Assembly: GCA_001941065.1 (NCBI GenBank)
Contig: MSHJ01000003.1
Span: forward strand, 62,001-126,000
Direction: 5' to 3'
Source: Alistipes sp. Zagget8
Lineage (GTDB): Bacteria > Bacteroidota > Bacteroidia > Bacteroidales > Rikenellaceae
Length of the DNA: 64,000 bases
Under the pieces are notes generated by a model that saw only the letters and a program-made list of their open reading frames with translations, was not told where the DNA came from and did not search any database. A program made the translations under genes and the position numbers. Positions 42,252 through 51,330 of this stretch are shown here, piece by piece. Each line of letters starts with the position of its first letter. The first letter of the stretch is position 1.

Positions 42252-42311
42252 TGGCAGAACTTCGTGAACTCCTACCAGATTTACCGGCATGACCGGGGCG
42301 GAAAACGCTGA
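42252..42311 (+). pseudogene. Displaced original 3' end of the BASS transporter gene
   Basis: The codons read WQNFVNSYQIYRHDRGGKR and then TGA, in the GC-rich codon style of the chromosome. The first 29 bp (42252-42280) repeat 30844-30872 with two synonymous changes, which marks the right attachment site of element 2. The ATG formed at 42250 by the junction is accidental. Confidence 0.85.
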
Positions 42312-42316
42312 TCCGG

Positions 42317-43168
42317 TTATTTCTCCGTTTCCCGTTTGACTGCCTCCCAGCCGATGATGGCGTTTTTGCGCACCGGGCCGTAGCGGTAGTTGCCGATGAT
42401 GCCGGAGGACTGTATGACGCGGTGGCAGGGGATCAGCAGCACGACCGGATTGTTGCCCAGAGCCGTGCCGACGGCGCGTTGTGCCCGTTCGTGTCCCGCT
42501 TTCAGGGCGAGGTCGGAGTAGGTGGTGAGGCCGCCGCTCGGAATCTGGAGCAGGGTGTTCCAGACCTTCAGCTGAAAGTCGGTTCCTTTCAGGTGGAGCC
42601 TGATTTCGTCGGGTTTGCTCCAGTCCTGCCTGAAGATCGACAGGGCGTTTTGCTGATTCTGGTCGGTAAGCCTTCGGTAGGCGGCGTTCGGAAAGGAACT
42701 TTTCAGCCGTTCGAACGCTTCCTCCTCGCCTTCGTCCGCGAAGGTCATGTGGCAGATGCCTTTTTCGGTCGAGCCGACGATGACTGGCCCGAACAGCGTC
42801 CCGGCGAACGAATAGTTGATCGTAAGCGCCGCTCCGCCGTTTTTGTATTCGCCGGGCGTCATGCCTTCGATCCCGACGAACAGATCGTGCAGGCGGCTCG
42901 TCGTCGACAGACCGATTTCGTTTGCGGCGTCGAAAAGCGTGGCATGGGTCTCCTCCAATACCTTTTTCGCATGCTCCACGCTCAAATACCGGGCGAACTG
43001 CTTCGGCGTAACGCCGACCCGCTCGCGGAACAGCCGCTGGAAATGGAACGGGCTCAGATGCACGTGATCCGCCACATCGTCCAGCCGGGGCTGAAGGGTG
43101 TAGTTCCGGATCAGAAACCCGATGGCCGCGGTGATGCGTTGGCTGTCTATCTCCTGTTGGGTTTTCAT
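42317..43168 (-). CDS. Ada-like protein: AraC-type HTH plus O6-methylguanine-DNA methyltransferase
   Basis: The 283-residue fusion has an AraC/XylS HTH region (about 10-110: LDDVADHVHLSPFHFQRLFRER, shown as DDVADHVHLSPFHFQRLF) and a C-terminal MGMT domain with the active-site motif IPCHRVI and the preceding FQLKVWNTLLQIPSG. It takes alkyl groups from DNA onto its cysteine. Unlike E. coli Ada it lacks the N-terminal zinc phosphotriester domain. It lies 22 bp downstream of the second methyltransferase gene in one alkylation-repair operon. The gene is chromosomal in codon style and starts just outside element 2. Confidence 0.92.
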   Translation of the reverse strand: MKTQQEIDSQRITAAIGFLIRNYTLQPRLDDVADHVHLSPFHFQRLFRERVGVTPKQFARYLSVEHAKKVLEETHATLFDAANEIGLSTTSRLHDLFVGIEGMTPGEYKNGGAALTINYSFAGTLFGPVIVGSTEKGICHMTFADEGEEEAFERLKSSFPNAAYRRLTDQNQQNALSIFRQDWSKPDEIRLHLKGTDFQLKVWNTLLQIPSGGLTTYSDLALKAGHERAQRAVGTALGNNPVVLLIPCHRVIQSSGIIGNYRYGPVRKNAIIGWEAVKRETEK

Positions 43169-43190
43169 GGGCGGAGCGTTTGAAATCCGT

Positions 43191-43799
43191 TTATAAAGGC
43201 AGCCGCGTCCCCGACTCCAGCTCCAGCAGAAACTTTTTGGCCGGCAATCCGCCGCCGTAACCCGTCAGCGAACGGTCGCTGCCGACGATCCGGTGGCAGG
43301 GTGCGAAGATCGACATGGAGTTGGCCCCGTTGGCGTTGGCCACGGCGCGGACGGCCTTCGGCACGCCCAGCCGCATCGACAGCGCGGCGTAAGAGACCGT
43401 CGTGCCGAACGGAACCTTCAGCAGCTCGTTCCATACGGCCTTCTGGAAATCCGTGCCGACGAAAAGCAGCGGAATGTCGAATGCCCGGCGCCCTCCGGCA
43501 AAGTATTCGTCGAGTTGCCTGGCGGCCTTCCGGATCACGTCCGACATGCCCTCTTCGAACTCGGCGCACAGGATTCGCTTCAGCCGCTGGTCCACGTGGT
43601 TGCGGTGTTTCTCCACCTGCCAGTCGCACAGACAGAGTTTGTCGCCGAAAGACCCGAGCATCAGCACGCCGCACGGCGCCTGGTAGGGTTGTATCCGGAT
43701 GACCTTTCCGGCGGGACGTTTCGTGCTGTCTGATTTTTCGGTTTCCATTCGTTGTGGATTTTGGTGTTTGCGCATATTCGTCGCGGCCTTATTTGACAT
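43191..43799 (-). CDS. Methylated-DNA-[protein]-cysteine S-methyltransferase (Ogt-like)
   Basis: The 202-residue product is an MGMT-type enzyme with FQKAVWNELLKVPFGTTVSY, then the active site FAPCHRIV with the reactive cysteine, and GYGGGLPAKKFLLELE at the end. It directly reverses O6-alkylguanine damage in DNA. The ATG at 43799 overlaps the stop of the upstream monooxygenase gene by 11 bp; a later ATG (METEKSDS, 43748) is possible. The Ada-like gene follows, so the operon has two methyltransferases of differing domain make-up. Confidence 0.92.
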   Translation of the reverse strand: MSNKAATNMRKHQNPQRMETEKSDSTKRPAGKVIRIQPYQAPCGVLMLGSFGDKLCLCDWQVEKHRNHVDQRLKRILCAEFEEGMSDVIRKAARQLDEYFAGGRRAFDIPLLFVGTDFQKAVWNELLKVPFGTTVSYAALSMRLGVPKAVRAVANANGANSMSIFAPCHRIVGSDRSLTGYGGGLPAKKFLLELESGTRLPL

Positions 43800-44175
43800 T
43801 CAGAAATTCGTTGGAATCCTGCGGGGCCTCGTTTCGGTTTTTGTCCGTATATTCACGGATCACTGCGGCAACCGATATTTTGTATTGCTCGAACAGCGTA
43901 TCGTGCCCTTTTTTCTGGCTCGAGCGGTGGTTTATCCGATTGCGCCAGCCGGCCGCGGCCTCCTCGCTCTCCCAAAATGAGAGCGAAAGGAATTTGCCCG
44001 CTTCGTTCAGGCTTGTGAAACGTTCCACGCTGATGAATCCCGGCATCTTTTCGAGTTCCGTTTTCAGCGCGGCGCCCAGCCGGAGATACTCCTCCCGACC
44101 TTCTGCCTTGGGCCTGACTTCGAAAAGCACGGCGATCTTTCGTGTGTGCTCCCGTGCTGCATTTTCCGTTTTCAT
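43789..44175 (-). CDS. Antibiotic biosynthesis monooxygenase (ABM) domain protein
   Basis: The 128-residue product fits the ABM ferredoxin-like fold: KIAVLFEVRPKAEGREEYL, MPGFISVERFTSL, KFLSLSFWESEEAAAGWR. Such small proteins oxidise quinone-like compounds or degrade haem; the substrate here is unknown. It heads the alkylation-repair operon and overlaps the next start by 11 bp. I chose the ATG at 44175 (MKTEN); ATG 44187 adds four residues. A divergent TATCTTTG box lies at 44203-44210. Confidence 0.85.
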   Translation of the reverse strand: MKTENAAREHTRKIAVLFEVRPKAEGREEYLRLGAALKTELEKMPGFISVERFTSLNEAGKFLSLSFWESEEAAAGWRNRINHRSSQKKGHDTLFEQYKISVAAVIREYTDKNRNEAPQDSNEFLNVK

Positions 44176-44202
44176 AGACATTAACACTCTGTTTTTCGTT
44201 TA

Positions 44203-44253
44203 CAAAGATATATGGAAAATGATTAGGGAACAACCCGAAAATTGCTATCTTTG
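44203..44253. promoter_or_regulatory. Divergent promoters of the alkylation-repair and efflux operons
   Basis: TATCTTTG occurs on the minus strand at 44203-44210 (for the ABM/Ogt/Ada operon) and on the plus strand at 44246-44253 (for the MFS/acetyltransferase operon). The two boxes lie 35 bp apart. Confidence 0.5.
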
Positions 44254-44276
44254 CCCGACAGAAATAGCTGTGATCC

Positions 44277-45488
44277 ATGAACACTATCGCCACCGCTGTG
44301 CGGCCGGGCAGGACGGTCTATCCGATCCTGCTGATGGTCTGCGCCACCCACCTGCTTAACGACATGATGCAGTCCGTCATTCCGGCGGTCTACCCGCTCC
44401 TCAAGGAGAAATTCGGATTCACATTTGCCCAGATCGGCCTCATCACGCTGGTCTTCCAGCTCACCTCGTCGCTCCTGCAGCCCGTTGCAGGGCGGCTGGC
44501 CGACCTCCATCCGCGGCCCTATTCGCTGGCCGCGGGGATGTGTTTCACGCTGTGCGGACTGCTTGCGCTCGCCGCCGCTCCCGGATTCGCGCTTATTCTG
44601 GTGTCGGTCGGGCTGATCGGCTGCGGCTCGTCGGTCTTCCACCCCGAATCCTCGCGTGTGGCCCAGCTCGCCTCGGGAGGCCGCAAGGGACTGGCGCAGT
44701 CGATCTTCCAGGTCGGCGGTAATGCCGGAAGCGCCATGGGCCCCCTGCTGGCCGCGCTGATCGTGATTCCGTTCGGACAGGCCTCGATCGGCTGGTTCGC
44801 ATTGGCGGCGCTGCTGGCCATCTTCATCCTCGTGAAGATCGGAAACTGGTACAAACGCCAGCTGGCCCTGTCGGCCCGCAGGCCCGCCGTCTCGGCAGAT
44901 GCCGCGGAACCCGGACTCTCGAAACGGAAAATCCGGAACGCGCTCGTCATTCTGGGCGTGCTGGTCTTCTCGAAGTATTTTTACATCGCCTCGATGACCA
45001 ACTATTTCACCTTTTTTCTGATGGACAAGTTCTCGATGTCGGTGCAGGGGGCGCAGTATGCGCTTTTCGCGTTCCTGGCGGCTTCGGCGGCGGGAACCTT
45101 CATCGGCGGTCCGGTCGGCGACCGCATCGGGCGCAAATACGTGATTTGGGGCTCCATCCTCGGTGCGGCGCCCTTCACGCTGATGCTTCCCTATGCCGGG
45201 TTGACCGGGACCATCGTGCTGGCCGTCGTCATCGGGCTGGTCATCTCGTCGGCCTTCTCGGCTATTCTGGTCTATGCCACCGACCTGATGCCCGGCAAGG
45301 TCGGCATGATCGCCGGGGTGTTCTTCGGGCTGATGTTCGGACTGGGCGGCCTCGGCTCGGCCTTTTTCGGGTGGCTGGCTGACCGGACGAGCATCGAGTT
45401 TATTTTCCAGATCAGCACCCTGCTGCCCCTGCTGGGCGTCATCACGGGCTTTTTACCGAACATAGAATTGAAAAAGCATGAAAAATAA
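44277..45488 (+). CDS. MFS transporter, fosmidomycin resistance (Fsr)-like
   Basis: The 403-residue, 12-helix MFS protein has [20 protein letters not shown] near the start, as in the Fsr group, and [22 protein letters not shown], typical of Fsr-type exporters. The second half has [19 protein letters not shown], the cytoplasmic loop motif of MFS. It is predicted to export drugs such as fosmidomycin or other small molecules with proton exchange; the natural substrate is unknown. It overlaps the start of the acetyltransferase gene by 11 bp, suggesting one operon. Confidence 0.9.
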   Translation: MNTIATAVRPGRTVYPILLMVCATHLLNDMMQSVIPAVYPLLKEKFGFTFAQIGLITLVFQLTSSLLQPVAGRLADLHPRPYSLAAGMCFTLCGLLALAAAPGFALILVSVGLIGCGSSVFHPESSRVAQLASGGRKGLAQSIFQVGGNAGSAMGPLLAALIVIPFGQASIGWFALAALLAIFILVKIGNWYKRQLALSARRPAVSADAAEPGLSKRKIRNALVILGVLVFSKYFYIASMTNYFTFFLMDKFSMSVQGAQYALFAFLAASAAGTFIGGPVGDRIGRKYVIWGSILGAAPFTLMLPYAGLTGTIVLAVVIGLVISSAFSAILVYATDLMPGKVGMIAGVFFGLMFGLGGLGSAFFGWLADRTSIEFIFQISTLLPLLGVITGFLPNIELKKHEK

Positions 45489-46140
45489 GATCTATCCCCG
45501 CGAGGGAGACCGGCAGACGGTCTATCTGAAGGAGGTCGTCAGCGACCCGAACATCGAGGTCGGGGAGTGGACGATCTACAACGATTTCGCGGCCGATCCC
45601 GTCGATTTCGAACGCAACAACGTGCTGTACCACTATCCGGTGAACCGCGACCGGCTGGTCATCGGAAAGTTCTGCTCGCTGGCCTGCGGCGCACGGTTCC
45701 TCTTCAACAGCGCCAACCATACGCTCCGATCGCTGTCCACCTATCCGTTCCCGATTTTCTGGGGCGAGGAGTGGGGTATCGACAAGTCGGAGGTGGCGTC
45801 GGCCTGGGACAACCGGGGCGACATCGTCGTCGGTAACGACGTGTGGATCGGTTACGAAGCGGTGGTGATGGCGGGCGTCCGGATCGGCGATGGGGCGATC
45901 GTCGCCTCGCGGGCCGTCGTGACGCGCGACGTGCCGCCCTACGCCATTGTCGGAGGCGTTCCGGCCAAGGTCATCAAATACCGCTTCGACCCGGCGACGG
46001 TGGAACGCCTGCTTGCAATCAGGTGGTGGGAGTGGCCTGCGGAGACGATCCGCCGGGCCCTGTCGCTGATTCGCGGCGGAAAGGCCGATGAGCTGGCGCT
46101 ATTTGCGGAAAATGAAATAGACGGCCAGGATCAGGCATAG
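45478..46140 (+). CDS. CatB/Vat-like hexapeptide acetyltransferase
   Basis: The 220-residue product is a left-handed beta-helix O-acetyltransferase of the xenobiotic (XAT) type. The start [16 protein letters not shown], the [14 protein letters not shown] segment (with the catalytic-type His), and the hexapeptide run [40 protein letters not shown] are all present. It uses acetyl-CoA. Members inactivate chloramphenicol or streptogramin A, but many chromosomal members have other substrates, so resistance is not established. Co-translated with the MFS gene; the pair suggests handling of one toxic compound. Its 3' end overlaps the convergent DUF486 gene by 42 bp. Confidence 0.88.
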   Translation: MKNKIYPREGDRQTVYLKEVVSDPNIEVGEWTIYNDFAADPVDFERNNVLYHYPVNRDRLVIGKFCSLACGARFLFNSANHTLRSLSTYPFPIFWGEEWGIDKSEVASAWDNRGDIVVGNDVWIGYEAVVMAGVRIGDGAIVASRAVVTRDVPPYAIVGGVPAKVIKYRFDPATVERLLAIRWWEWPAETIRRALSLIRGGKADELALFAENEIDGQDQA

Positions 46141-46464
46141 AAATCCCGCGAGGTGGTTCCAGCGCAGCGTGTCGGATTTCATGAAAACCAGCGCGAAGAC
46201 CGTGAACACCGAGAGCGACACGACCTCCTGAATGACTTTCAGCTCCCAGATCGAGAACGGACCGCCGAATTCGGCGCTTCCGATGCGGTTGGCCGGGACC
46301 TGAAGGCAGTATTCGAACAGCGCGATTCCCCAGCTCAGCAGGACGATGGCGAGTATCCCGAATCGTTCGAGTTTGGATTTGAAGGCGATATGCCCGTACC
46401 ATGCCAGCGTCATGAAGGCGTTGGAGACCACGAGCAGCAGGATGGTGGCGATTCCCTTGAACAT
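46099..46464 (-). CDS. DUF486 / DMT-like small membrane protein
   Basis: The 121-residue protein has four hydrophobic helices. The pattern [45 protein letters not shown] and [15 protein letters not shown] matches DUF486, a small relative of the drug/metabolite transporter superfamily. It probably acts as an inner-membrane oligomer; the substrate is unknown. It lies 7 bp downstream of the HAD gene and is probably co-transcribed. Its end is antisense to the end of the acetyltransferase gene. Confidence 0.88.
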   Translation of the reverse strand: MFKGIATILLLVVSNAFMTLAWYGHIAFKSKLERFGILAIVLLSWGIALFEYCLQVPANRIGSAEFGGPFSIWELKVIQEVVSLSVFTVFALVFMKSDTLRWNHLAGFLCLILAVYFIFRK

Positions 46465-46471
46465 GATGCAG

Positions 46472-47131
46472 TTAAGCCAGCAGGGCGTCGAGGTCGGTCA
46501 GCTCGGCAAAGTTATTGACGATCAGGTCGGCGGCGGTTTCGCGCTCCAGCACCTCGCGTGGCAGGGTGGTCGTCAGGGCCACGATGCGGCCCGCTCCGGC
46601 CCGTTGTGCGGCTTCCAGACCCGCTTTGGCATCCTCGAAGATCACGCAGTCGGCAGGTGAGACGCCCAGCGCGGCGGCGGCCGTGAGATAGATTTCCGGA
46701 TCGGGTTTGCAGCGCGTGACCATGTCGCCCGAAATCTTCACATCGAAATAAGGGCCTATGGCGCACTTTTCGAGCACGAAATCGACGTTCGTTTTGCACC
46801 CCGACGAACCCACGGCGCAGCGGATACCCGCCGCACGGAGCCGTTCGAGCAGTTCGACGAGTCCCTCGACGGGATGGATGTCGGGGGCGTATATCTCGCG
46901 GTAGATGGCCTCTTTTTCGTCGGCCAGCGCCGCGAGGCCCTTTTCGCGAATCACCTCCTCGGGCATGACCGCCCGCATGATGTCGTCGTTGCCCATGCCG
47001 AAGCTGTCGGCAAGTTTCTCTTTCCAGTCGGTGACGCCGTAGCGGTCACAAAATAGCTCGAAGGCACGGATATGCACCGGGGTGTTGTCCACCAATGTAC
47101 CGTCCATGTCGAACAGGGCTGCTTTTTTCAT
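46472..47131 (-). CDS. HAD-superfamily hydrolase, beta-phosphoglucomutase-like
   Basis: The 219-residue product has the HAD motifs: FDMDGTLVDN (nucleophile Asp8, acid Asp10), the helical cap (about 15-85), VGSSGCKTN (motif II), KPDPEIYL (motif III Lys) and VIFEDAKAGLEAA (motif IV). It belongs to the beta-phosphoglucomutase/phosphatase branch acting on sugar phosphates. Whether it is a mutase or phosphatase is not evident. It is followed by the DUF486 gene after 7 bp. Confidence 0.9.
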   Translation of the reverse strand: MKKAALFDMDGTLVDNTPVHIRAFELFCDRYGVTDWKEKLADSFGMGNDDIMRAVMPEEVIREKGLAALADEKEAIYREIYAPDIHPVEGLVELLERLRAAGIRCAVGSSGCKTNVDFVLEKCAIGPYFDVKISGDMVTRCKPDPEIYLTAAAALGVSPADCVIFEDAKAGLEAAQRAGAGRIVALTTTLPREVLERETAADLIVNNFAELTDLDALLA

Positions 47132-47193
47132 TTCGATTCGAATTTTCCGGCCGCTAAGATAGTCAAAATCCCCGATACCTCTGCAGGCAGAGG

Positions 47194-49686
47194 TCAGAAT
47201 TTGAGCCGCAGGCTGAGGTTGACGGCGAAATTCTGGGTGTCCTGCCCGGGTGTGGGATCACGGTGGGTGAGCCGCCAGATGCAGTCCACGCGGAAGAGCT
47301 TGAAGATGTTCTCCACGCCGAATCCCATCTCCACATAGGGGTCCGATACCGAGGTCATGCCCACAGGGAACAGCAGGTCGGCTTCGGTTCCGGCCAACGC
47401 GCCGTTGTTCTGCCGCGAAAGCGTACCCCAGACCCCTTTGCAGACCAGCACCTCGCGCCATTTCAGCTTTTTGATGAGCGGCAGGCGTCCCAGCAGGATG
47501 CCGTTGAAATGGTGCTCCCAGAACAGGGCCGCCCAGGTGTCGGAGGCGAATTCATAAAAATTCATGCACGAAAAGGCATAGGGATCGTAGAAATAGGTGC
47601 CGTTGCCCTCGTGGAGCTTCAGCAGCAGGTAAGGGACCTTGCCGAAGATGCGGCCTCCCTGCACCGTGATGTCCGAATAGCCCAGCGGCGGCAGTTCGGG
47701 GCGGTAGCGCAATCCGGCTTCGAGCCGGTAGTATTCGTGACTGCCCGACAGGGCGTCGGGAATTCCGGCCGTGAACCCGAGCGTGAGGATGGGGTAGGTC
47801 GAGCCCATGTACTGCTTGTCGAAGGGCATACGGTAGACCGTCTCGTTTTTCGAGAGACGCAGTCCGACGCTCACCGCGGCGTCCGACACCGAGTTGACCG
47901 GCGCACCTCCGGGCCGGAGCATCGGGACATACCGGTTGGCGAAGATGCGTTGCATACGCGCCCCGGCGAAAGTGCTCACACCGTGGCACCACTCGTGCTC
48001 GTAGACCGCCTCGCCGCGGTTGACCATCGAGAGTCGCTGGTCGCCGCGCGAGAGTATCGACGAGAGGATGTTGCTCTCCGTGAGGGCGTTCTGCCCGGCG
48101 CCCAGCTGCATCACGTCGTGCCGGGCCGAGAGGGTCAGCTTGCGCGTCAGCCGGCGGTTGAAGGCCAGTTCGACGCTGCCGCCGCCCTTCACGTCCTCGT
48201 CGCGCGTGCCGTAAGCCACATAACCCCCGACGCGCACCGTGCGGCTGACGTTGGTGGTCGTGCGTCCTCCCAGCTGCATGCGGAATCCTTCGAGCTTGTT
48301 GAAGCTGGCGAGTTTGTAGTAGGGCCCGATGCCGATGTATTTCGTGTTCCAGTAGCCGACGATCACGGTGTTGATGAAGGTGTAGATGTTACGGTACAGC
48401 GGCACGTGCTGCACCGAGTCGACCATCGAATAGATGCCCTTCTCCTTCTCGCTCAGCGAGTAGGGGCGTATTCGCTCCCAGTAGGTTTCGTCGTGCTGCG
48501 CGGGCTGTTCGTCGCGGACCACGACGTTGTTGTCCATGCGCAAGACTTCATCGGGGAGCGGTTCGCCGATCCGCACGTCGCTGTACGCCACTTCGCGCGT
48601 GCCGATGAACGAGGTGAGCTTCGACGAGTCGGCTTCCGAGATGGAGAACTCCGCCGACACGCGGTCGCGGCTACGGAACCAGCTGCCGCTGTCGGTGGGG
48701 CGGTTCTCGTTCTCTAACATCATGTGCTTGATCCAGTTGACGTTGACGCCCTTCGGCATACGCGCCGACGCCGACTGCAGAGCATAGGTCGCCGAGTCGA
48801 TATTGACCTCGCCGTCGAGCACCGGGGTCGTGAGACGCTTGGGATGGAAGCGTATTTTGTAGATTTTACGGCCTTCGTGCACCACGCTGTCCACGAGAAA
48901 ATAGTTGTAGAAGGCGCGGCCTCCGTCGGCCAGCGGGCTGGCGAAGCGCACGTTGAAGATGTCGATGAAATTGTCGTAGAAATTCACGTCGCCGTGCATG
49001 CCGCCCGTGAACTGGGCCACGGCGAAACTGTTCTCGACGCCCGAGACACGGCTGGCGCGGATTACCTCGCGCTTGAACTCCGGACGGCTGCTGCGGTAGA
49101 GGTCGGCCGTCGATTCGGAGATCATTGCCGGCAGGTAGGCCTGCCCTGTGAGCGCCGAGGTGTCCACATAGTCGAACACGAAGCCGAAATTGCGCTGGAG
49201 GCGTTTGCTCCGGAACTGCGGCTTGATATTCGTCAGGTCGAGTTCCATTTTAGTGTAGGTGCGGCAACTGTACGTGTCGTACAGGTCGGGGTTGTTGCGG
49301 GGCTTGTTGCGGATGACGCCGTCGAGAATCGGGTGTGCGGGGTTTTCGCCGGGGGTGATGACCACCTGCCCGATGCCGAACTCCACGGCTTCGAGGGCGA
49401 AATCCACGTGGTTGAACGTCCCGGGCGTCAGCGTCCGGGTCTGGGCGGCGTAACCGACCATCGAGGCCTGCACGCGGCTCACCAAGTCGCGGGTTTCGAG
49501 GGCGTAGATGCCCTGTTCGTCGGTGACGATACCCGTCGTGGTTCCGGGGAATACGACACTGACGAATTGCAGGGGCGTTCCGTCGGCGGCGTCGGTCACC
49601 CGGCCGCGGACACGGGTGGTTTGTGCCGAGGCGCCGGCTGCCCAGAGCGCTCCGAGCAGGAACGTGATAATCATCCTTTGCGTCAT
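47194..49686 (-). CDS. DUF5686 outer-membrane protein with carboxypeptidase-like regulatory domain
   Basis: The 830-residue exported protein has a signal peptide (ends GASAQ), a CarboxypepD_reg-like domain (about 22-105: RVRGRVTDAADGTPLQFVSV, VGYAAQT), then a long DUF5686 region that ends in beta-barrel-like strands and a final aromatic residue (SLRLKF). DUF5686 proteins are widespread in Bacteroidetes and may be outer-membrane. The function is unknown. I chose the ATG at 49686; an in-frame ATG at 49674 (MIITFLL) also keeps the signal peptide. It is divergent from ybaK. Confidence 0.85.
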   Translation of the reverse strand: MTQRMIITFLLGALWAAGASAQTTRVRGRVTDAADGTPLQFVSVVFPGTTTGIVTDEQGIYALETRDLVSRVQASMVGYAAQTRTLTPGTFNHVDFALEAVEFGIGQVVITPGENPAHPILDGVIRNKPRNNPDLYDTYSCRTYTKMELDLTNIKPQFRSKRLQRNFGFVFDYVDTSALTGQAYLPAMISESTADLYRSSRPEFKREVIRASRVSGVENSFAVAQFTGGMHGDVNFYDNFIDIFNVRFASPLADGGRAFYNYFLVDSVVHEGRKIYKIRFHPKRLTTPVLDGEVNIDSATYALQSASARMPKGVNVNWIKHMMLENENRPTDSGSWFRSRDRVSAEFSISEADSSKLTSFIGTREVAYSDVRIGEPLPDEVLRMDNNVVVRDEQPAQHDETYWERIRPYSLSEKEKGIYSMVDSVQHVPLYRNIYTFINTVIVGYWNTKYIGIGPYYKLASFNKLEGFRMQLGGRTTTNVSRTVRVGGYVAYGTRDEDVKGGGSVELAFNRRLTRKLTLSARHDVMQLGAGQNALTESNILSSILSRGDQRLSMVNRGEAVYEHEWCHGVSTFAGARMQRIFANRYVPMLRPGGAPVNSVSDAAVSVGLRLSKNETVYRMPFDKQYMGSTYPILTLGFTAGIPDALSGSHEYYRLEAGLRYRPELPPLGYSDITVQGGRIFGKVPYLLLKLHEGNGTYFYDPYAFSCMNFYEFASDTWAALFWEHHFNGILLGRLPLIKKLKWREVLVCKGVWGTLSRQNNGALAGTEADLLFPVGMTSVSDPYVEMGFGVENIFKLFRVDCIWRLTHRDPTPGQDTQNFAVNLSLRLKF

Positions 49687-49732
49687 ACCGCGGCAAATGT
49701 AGCAAAAATGCACACATTCGGGTAATTTAAAC

Positions 49733-49740
49733 TACCTTTG
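49733..49740 (+). promoter_or_regulatory. Promoter -7 box for ybaK
   Basis: TACCTTTG, 29 bp before the ATG at 49769. Confidence 0.45.
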
Positions 49741-49768
49741 CGGCAGATTAGCCGATAAAAGGAACAAT

Positions 49769-50260
49769 ATGGCACACGGGAAAGTCGAGAAGACAAATGC
49801 AGCGCGGCTACTCGACCGCGCGAAGATCGCCTACGAACTGATACCTTACCAGGTGGATGAGGAGCACCTCGCCGCCACGCACGTCGCCGAACAGCTGGGC
49901 GAGGAGATTGCCTGCGTCTTCAAGACCCTTGTGTTGAAGGGCGACCGCACGGGCTATTTCGTCTGCGTCGTGCCGGGCGACCATGAGGTCGACCTGAAGG
50001 CCGCCGCAAAGGTCTCGGGTAACAAGAAAGTCGATTTGATTCCGATGAAGGAGCTGCTGCCCGTGACGGGCTATATCCGCGGCGGCTGTTCGCCGATCGG
50101 CATGAAGAAATCCTTCCCGACCTACATCCACGCATCGGCCTCCGAACACCCCTTTATCTATATCAGCGCCGGGGTCCGTGGTCTGCAGCTCAAGCTCGCC
50201 CCTGCCGACCTGGCGGCCTATGTGCGGGCGACGTTCGCCGAAATCAGCCGGCCTGCCTAA
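49769..50260 (+). CDS. ybaK: Cys-tRNA(Pro)/Cys-tRNA(Cys) deacylase YbaK
   Basis: The 163-residue product matches YbaK/EbsC: NAARLLDRAKIAYELIPYQ, HVAEQLGEEIACVFKTLVL, KVSGNKKVDLIPMKELLPVTGYIRGGCSPIG, broken here as KKVDLIPMKELLPVTGYIRG and GCSPIGMKKSFP. The conserved Lys and GCSP loop are present. It clears cysteine from mischarged tRNA(Pro), protecting translation. It converges with rfbB, with an 11-bp gap. Single-gene unit. Confidence 0.95.
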   Translation: MAHGKVEKTNAARLLDRAKIAYELIPYQVDEEHLAATHVAEQLGEEIACVFKTLVLKGDRTGYFVCVVPGDHEVDLKAAAKVSGNKKVDLIPMKELLPVTGYIRGGCSPIGMKKSFPTYIHASASEHPFIYISAGVRGLQLKLAPADLAAYVRATFAEISRPA

Positions 50261-50271
50261 GACACCGGCCC

Positions 50272-51330
50272 TTATCGTCCCTGGTACATTTCCTCGTAAT
50301 AGCGTTCGTATTCCCCGGAGGTGATATTGTCCATCCACGGCTGGTTGTCGAGATACCAGCGGACGGTCTTTTCAATTCCCTCCTCGAATTGCAGCGAGGG
50401 TTCCCAGCCCAATTCCTCTTTGAGTTTTCGTGAATCGATGGCGTAGCGCAGGTCGTGTCCCGCGCGGTCGGTGACGTAGGTGATAAGCTTCTCCGAAGCC
50501 CCCTCGGGACGCCCCAGCAGCCGGTCGGTGACCCGGATGACAACCCGGATCAGGTCGATATTGCGCCATTCGTTGAATCCCCCGATGTTGTAGGTCTCGC
50601 CGTCGCGGCCCCGGTGGAAGATCGTGTCGATGGCCCGGGCGTGGTCCTCGACGTAGAGCCAGTCGCGGACGTTTTCGCCCCTGCCGTAGACCGGCAGCGG
50701 CTTGCCGTGGCGGATGTTGTTGATGAACAGCGGAATGAGCTTCTCGGGGAACTGATAGGGGCCGTAGTTGTTCGAACAGTTGGTGATCACAGCGGGCAGC
50801 CCGTAGGTGTCGTGAAACGCCCTTACGAAATGGTCCGACGACGCCTTCGACGCCGAATAGGGACTGTGGGGATCGTAACGCGTGGTTTCGGTGAACAGCC
50901 CGCCATCCAGCGGGAGCGCTCCGTAGACCTCGTCGGTCGAGATATGGTAGAACCGCTTGCCCTCCCGGGCGTTTCCCCATGCCTCCTTCGCGGCCTGCAG
51001 GAGCGCGAGCGTCCCCATAACGTTGGTCCGTGCGAAGGTGAACGGGTCGCGGATCGAACGGTCTACGTGGCTCTCGGCCGCGAGGTGGATCACCCCGTCG
51101 ACGGCGTATTCCGCAAACAGCGTGCGCATGGCGTCGTAGTCGCAGATGTCGCCCCGGACAAAGGTGTAGTTCGGGGACTTTTCGATGTCGCGGAGGTTGG
51201 CGAGGTTGCCCGCATAGGTGAGCTTGTCGAGATTGACGATCCGGTAATCCGGATATTTCGTGACGAACAGCCGCACGACGTGCGAGCCGATGAATCCGGC
51301 GCCGCCGGTTATGAGAAGGGTGCGTTTCAT
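50272..51330 (-). CDS. rfbB: dTDP-glucose 4,6-dehydratase
   Basis: The 352-residue short-chain dehydrogenase-type enzyme has the NAD-binding GGAGFIGSHVVR, the HLAAESHVDRSI stretch, STDEVYG, and catalytic YSASKASSDH (Tyr, Lys). It makes dTDP-4-keto-6-deoxyglucose, the second step to dTDP-L-rhamnose. Last gene of the rfbACDB operon, overlapping rfbD by 4 bp (ATGA). I chose the ATG at 51330; the longer frame to 51486 runs over rfbD. Confidence 0.97.
   Translation of the reverse strand: MKRTLLITGGAGFIGSHVVRLFVTKYPDYRIVNLDKLTYAGNLANLRDIEKSPNYTFVRGDICDYDAMRTLFAEYAVDGVIHLAAESHVDRSIRDPFTFARTNVMGTLALLQAAKEAWGNAREGKRFYHISTDEVYGALPLDGGLFTETTRYDPHSPYSASKASSDHFVRAFHDTYGLPAVITNCSNNYGPYQFPEKLIPLFINNIRHGKPLPVYGRGENVRDWLYVEDHARAIDTIFHRGRDGETYNIGGFNEWRNIDLIRVVIRVTDRLLGRPEGASEKLITYVTDRAGHDLRYAIDSRKLKEELGWEPSLQFEEGIEKTVRWYLDNQPWMDNITSGEYERYYEEMYQGR

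Larger units (their letters stand above)
30844..42280 (+). mobile_element. Integrative mobilizable element 2 in the 3' end of the BASS gene (about 11.4 kb)
   Basis: The element is bounded by an imperfect 29-bp repeat of the BASS gene 3' end, with a 22-bp direct repeat inside each end (30999-31020, 42164-42185). Gene order: tyrosine recombinase, unknown, HTH protein, RepA-like ATPase, primase, putative oriT, MOBV relaxase, HEPN-like protein, OLD-type nuclease, HNH protein. There is a relaxase but no type IV secretion genes, so it can be mobilised but probably not transfer itself. This is similar in plan to Bacteroides NBU and Tn4555-type units. The last 4 kb, with AT-rich OLD gene, is likely cargo. 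Confidence 0.88.

Noticed and set aside
42250..42311. Small new gene starting at ATG 42250
   Set aside because: The ATG comes from the element junction; the codons are the old BASS gene 3' end, so it is a remnant.
45478..46140. Chloramphenicol or streptogramin resistance gene
   Set aside because: The fold and family fit, but chromosomal XAT members often have other substrates. The call is kept at family level.
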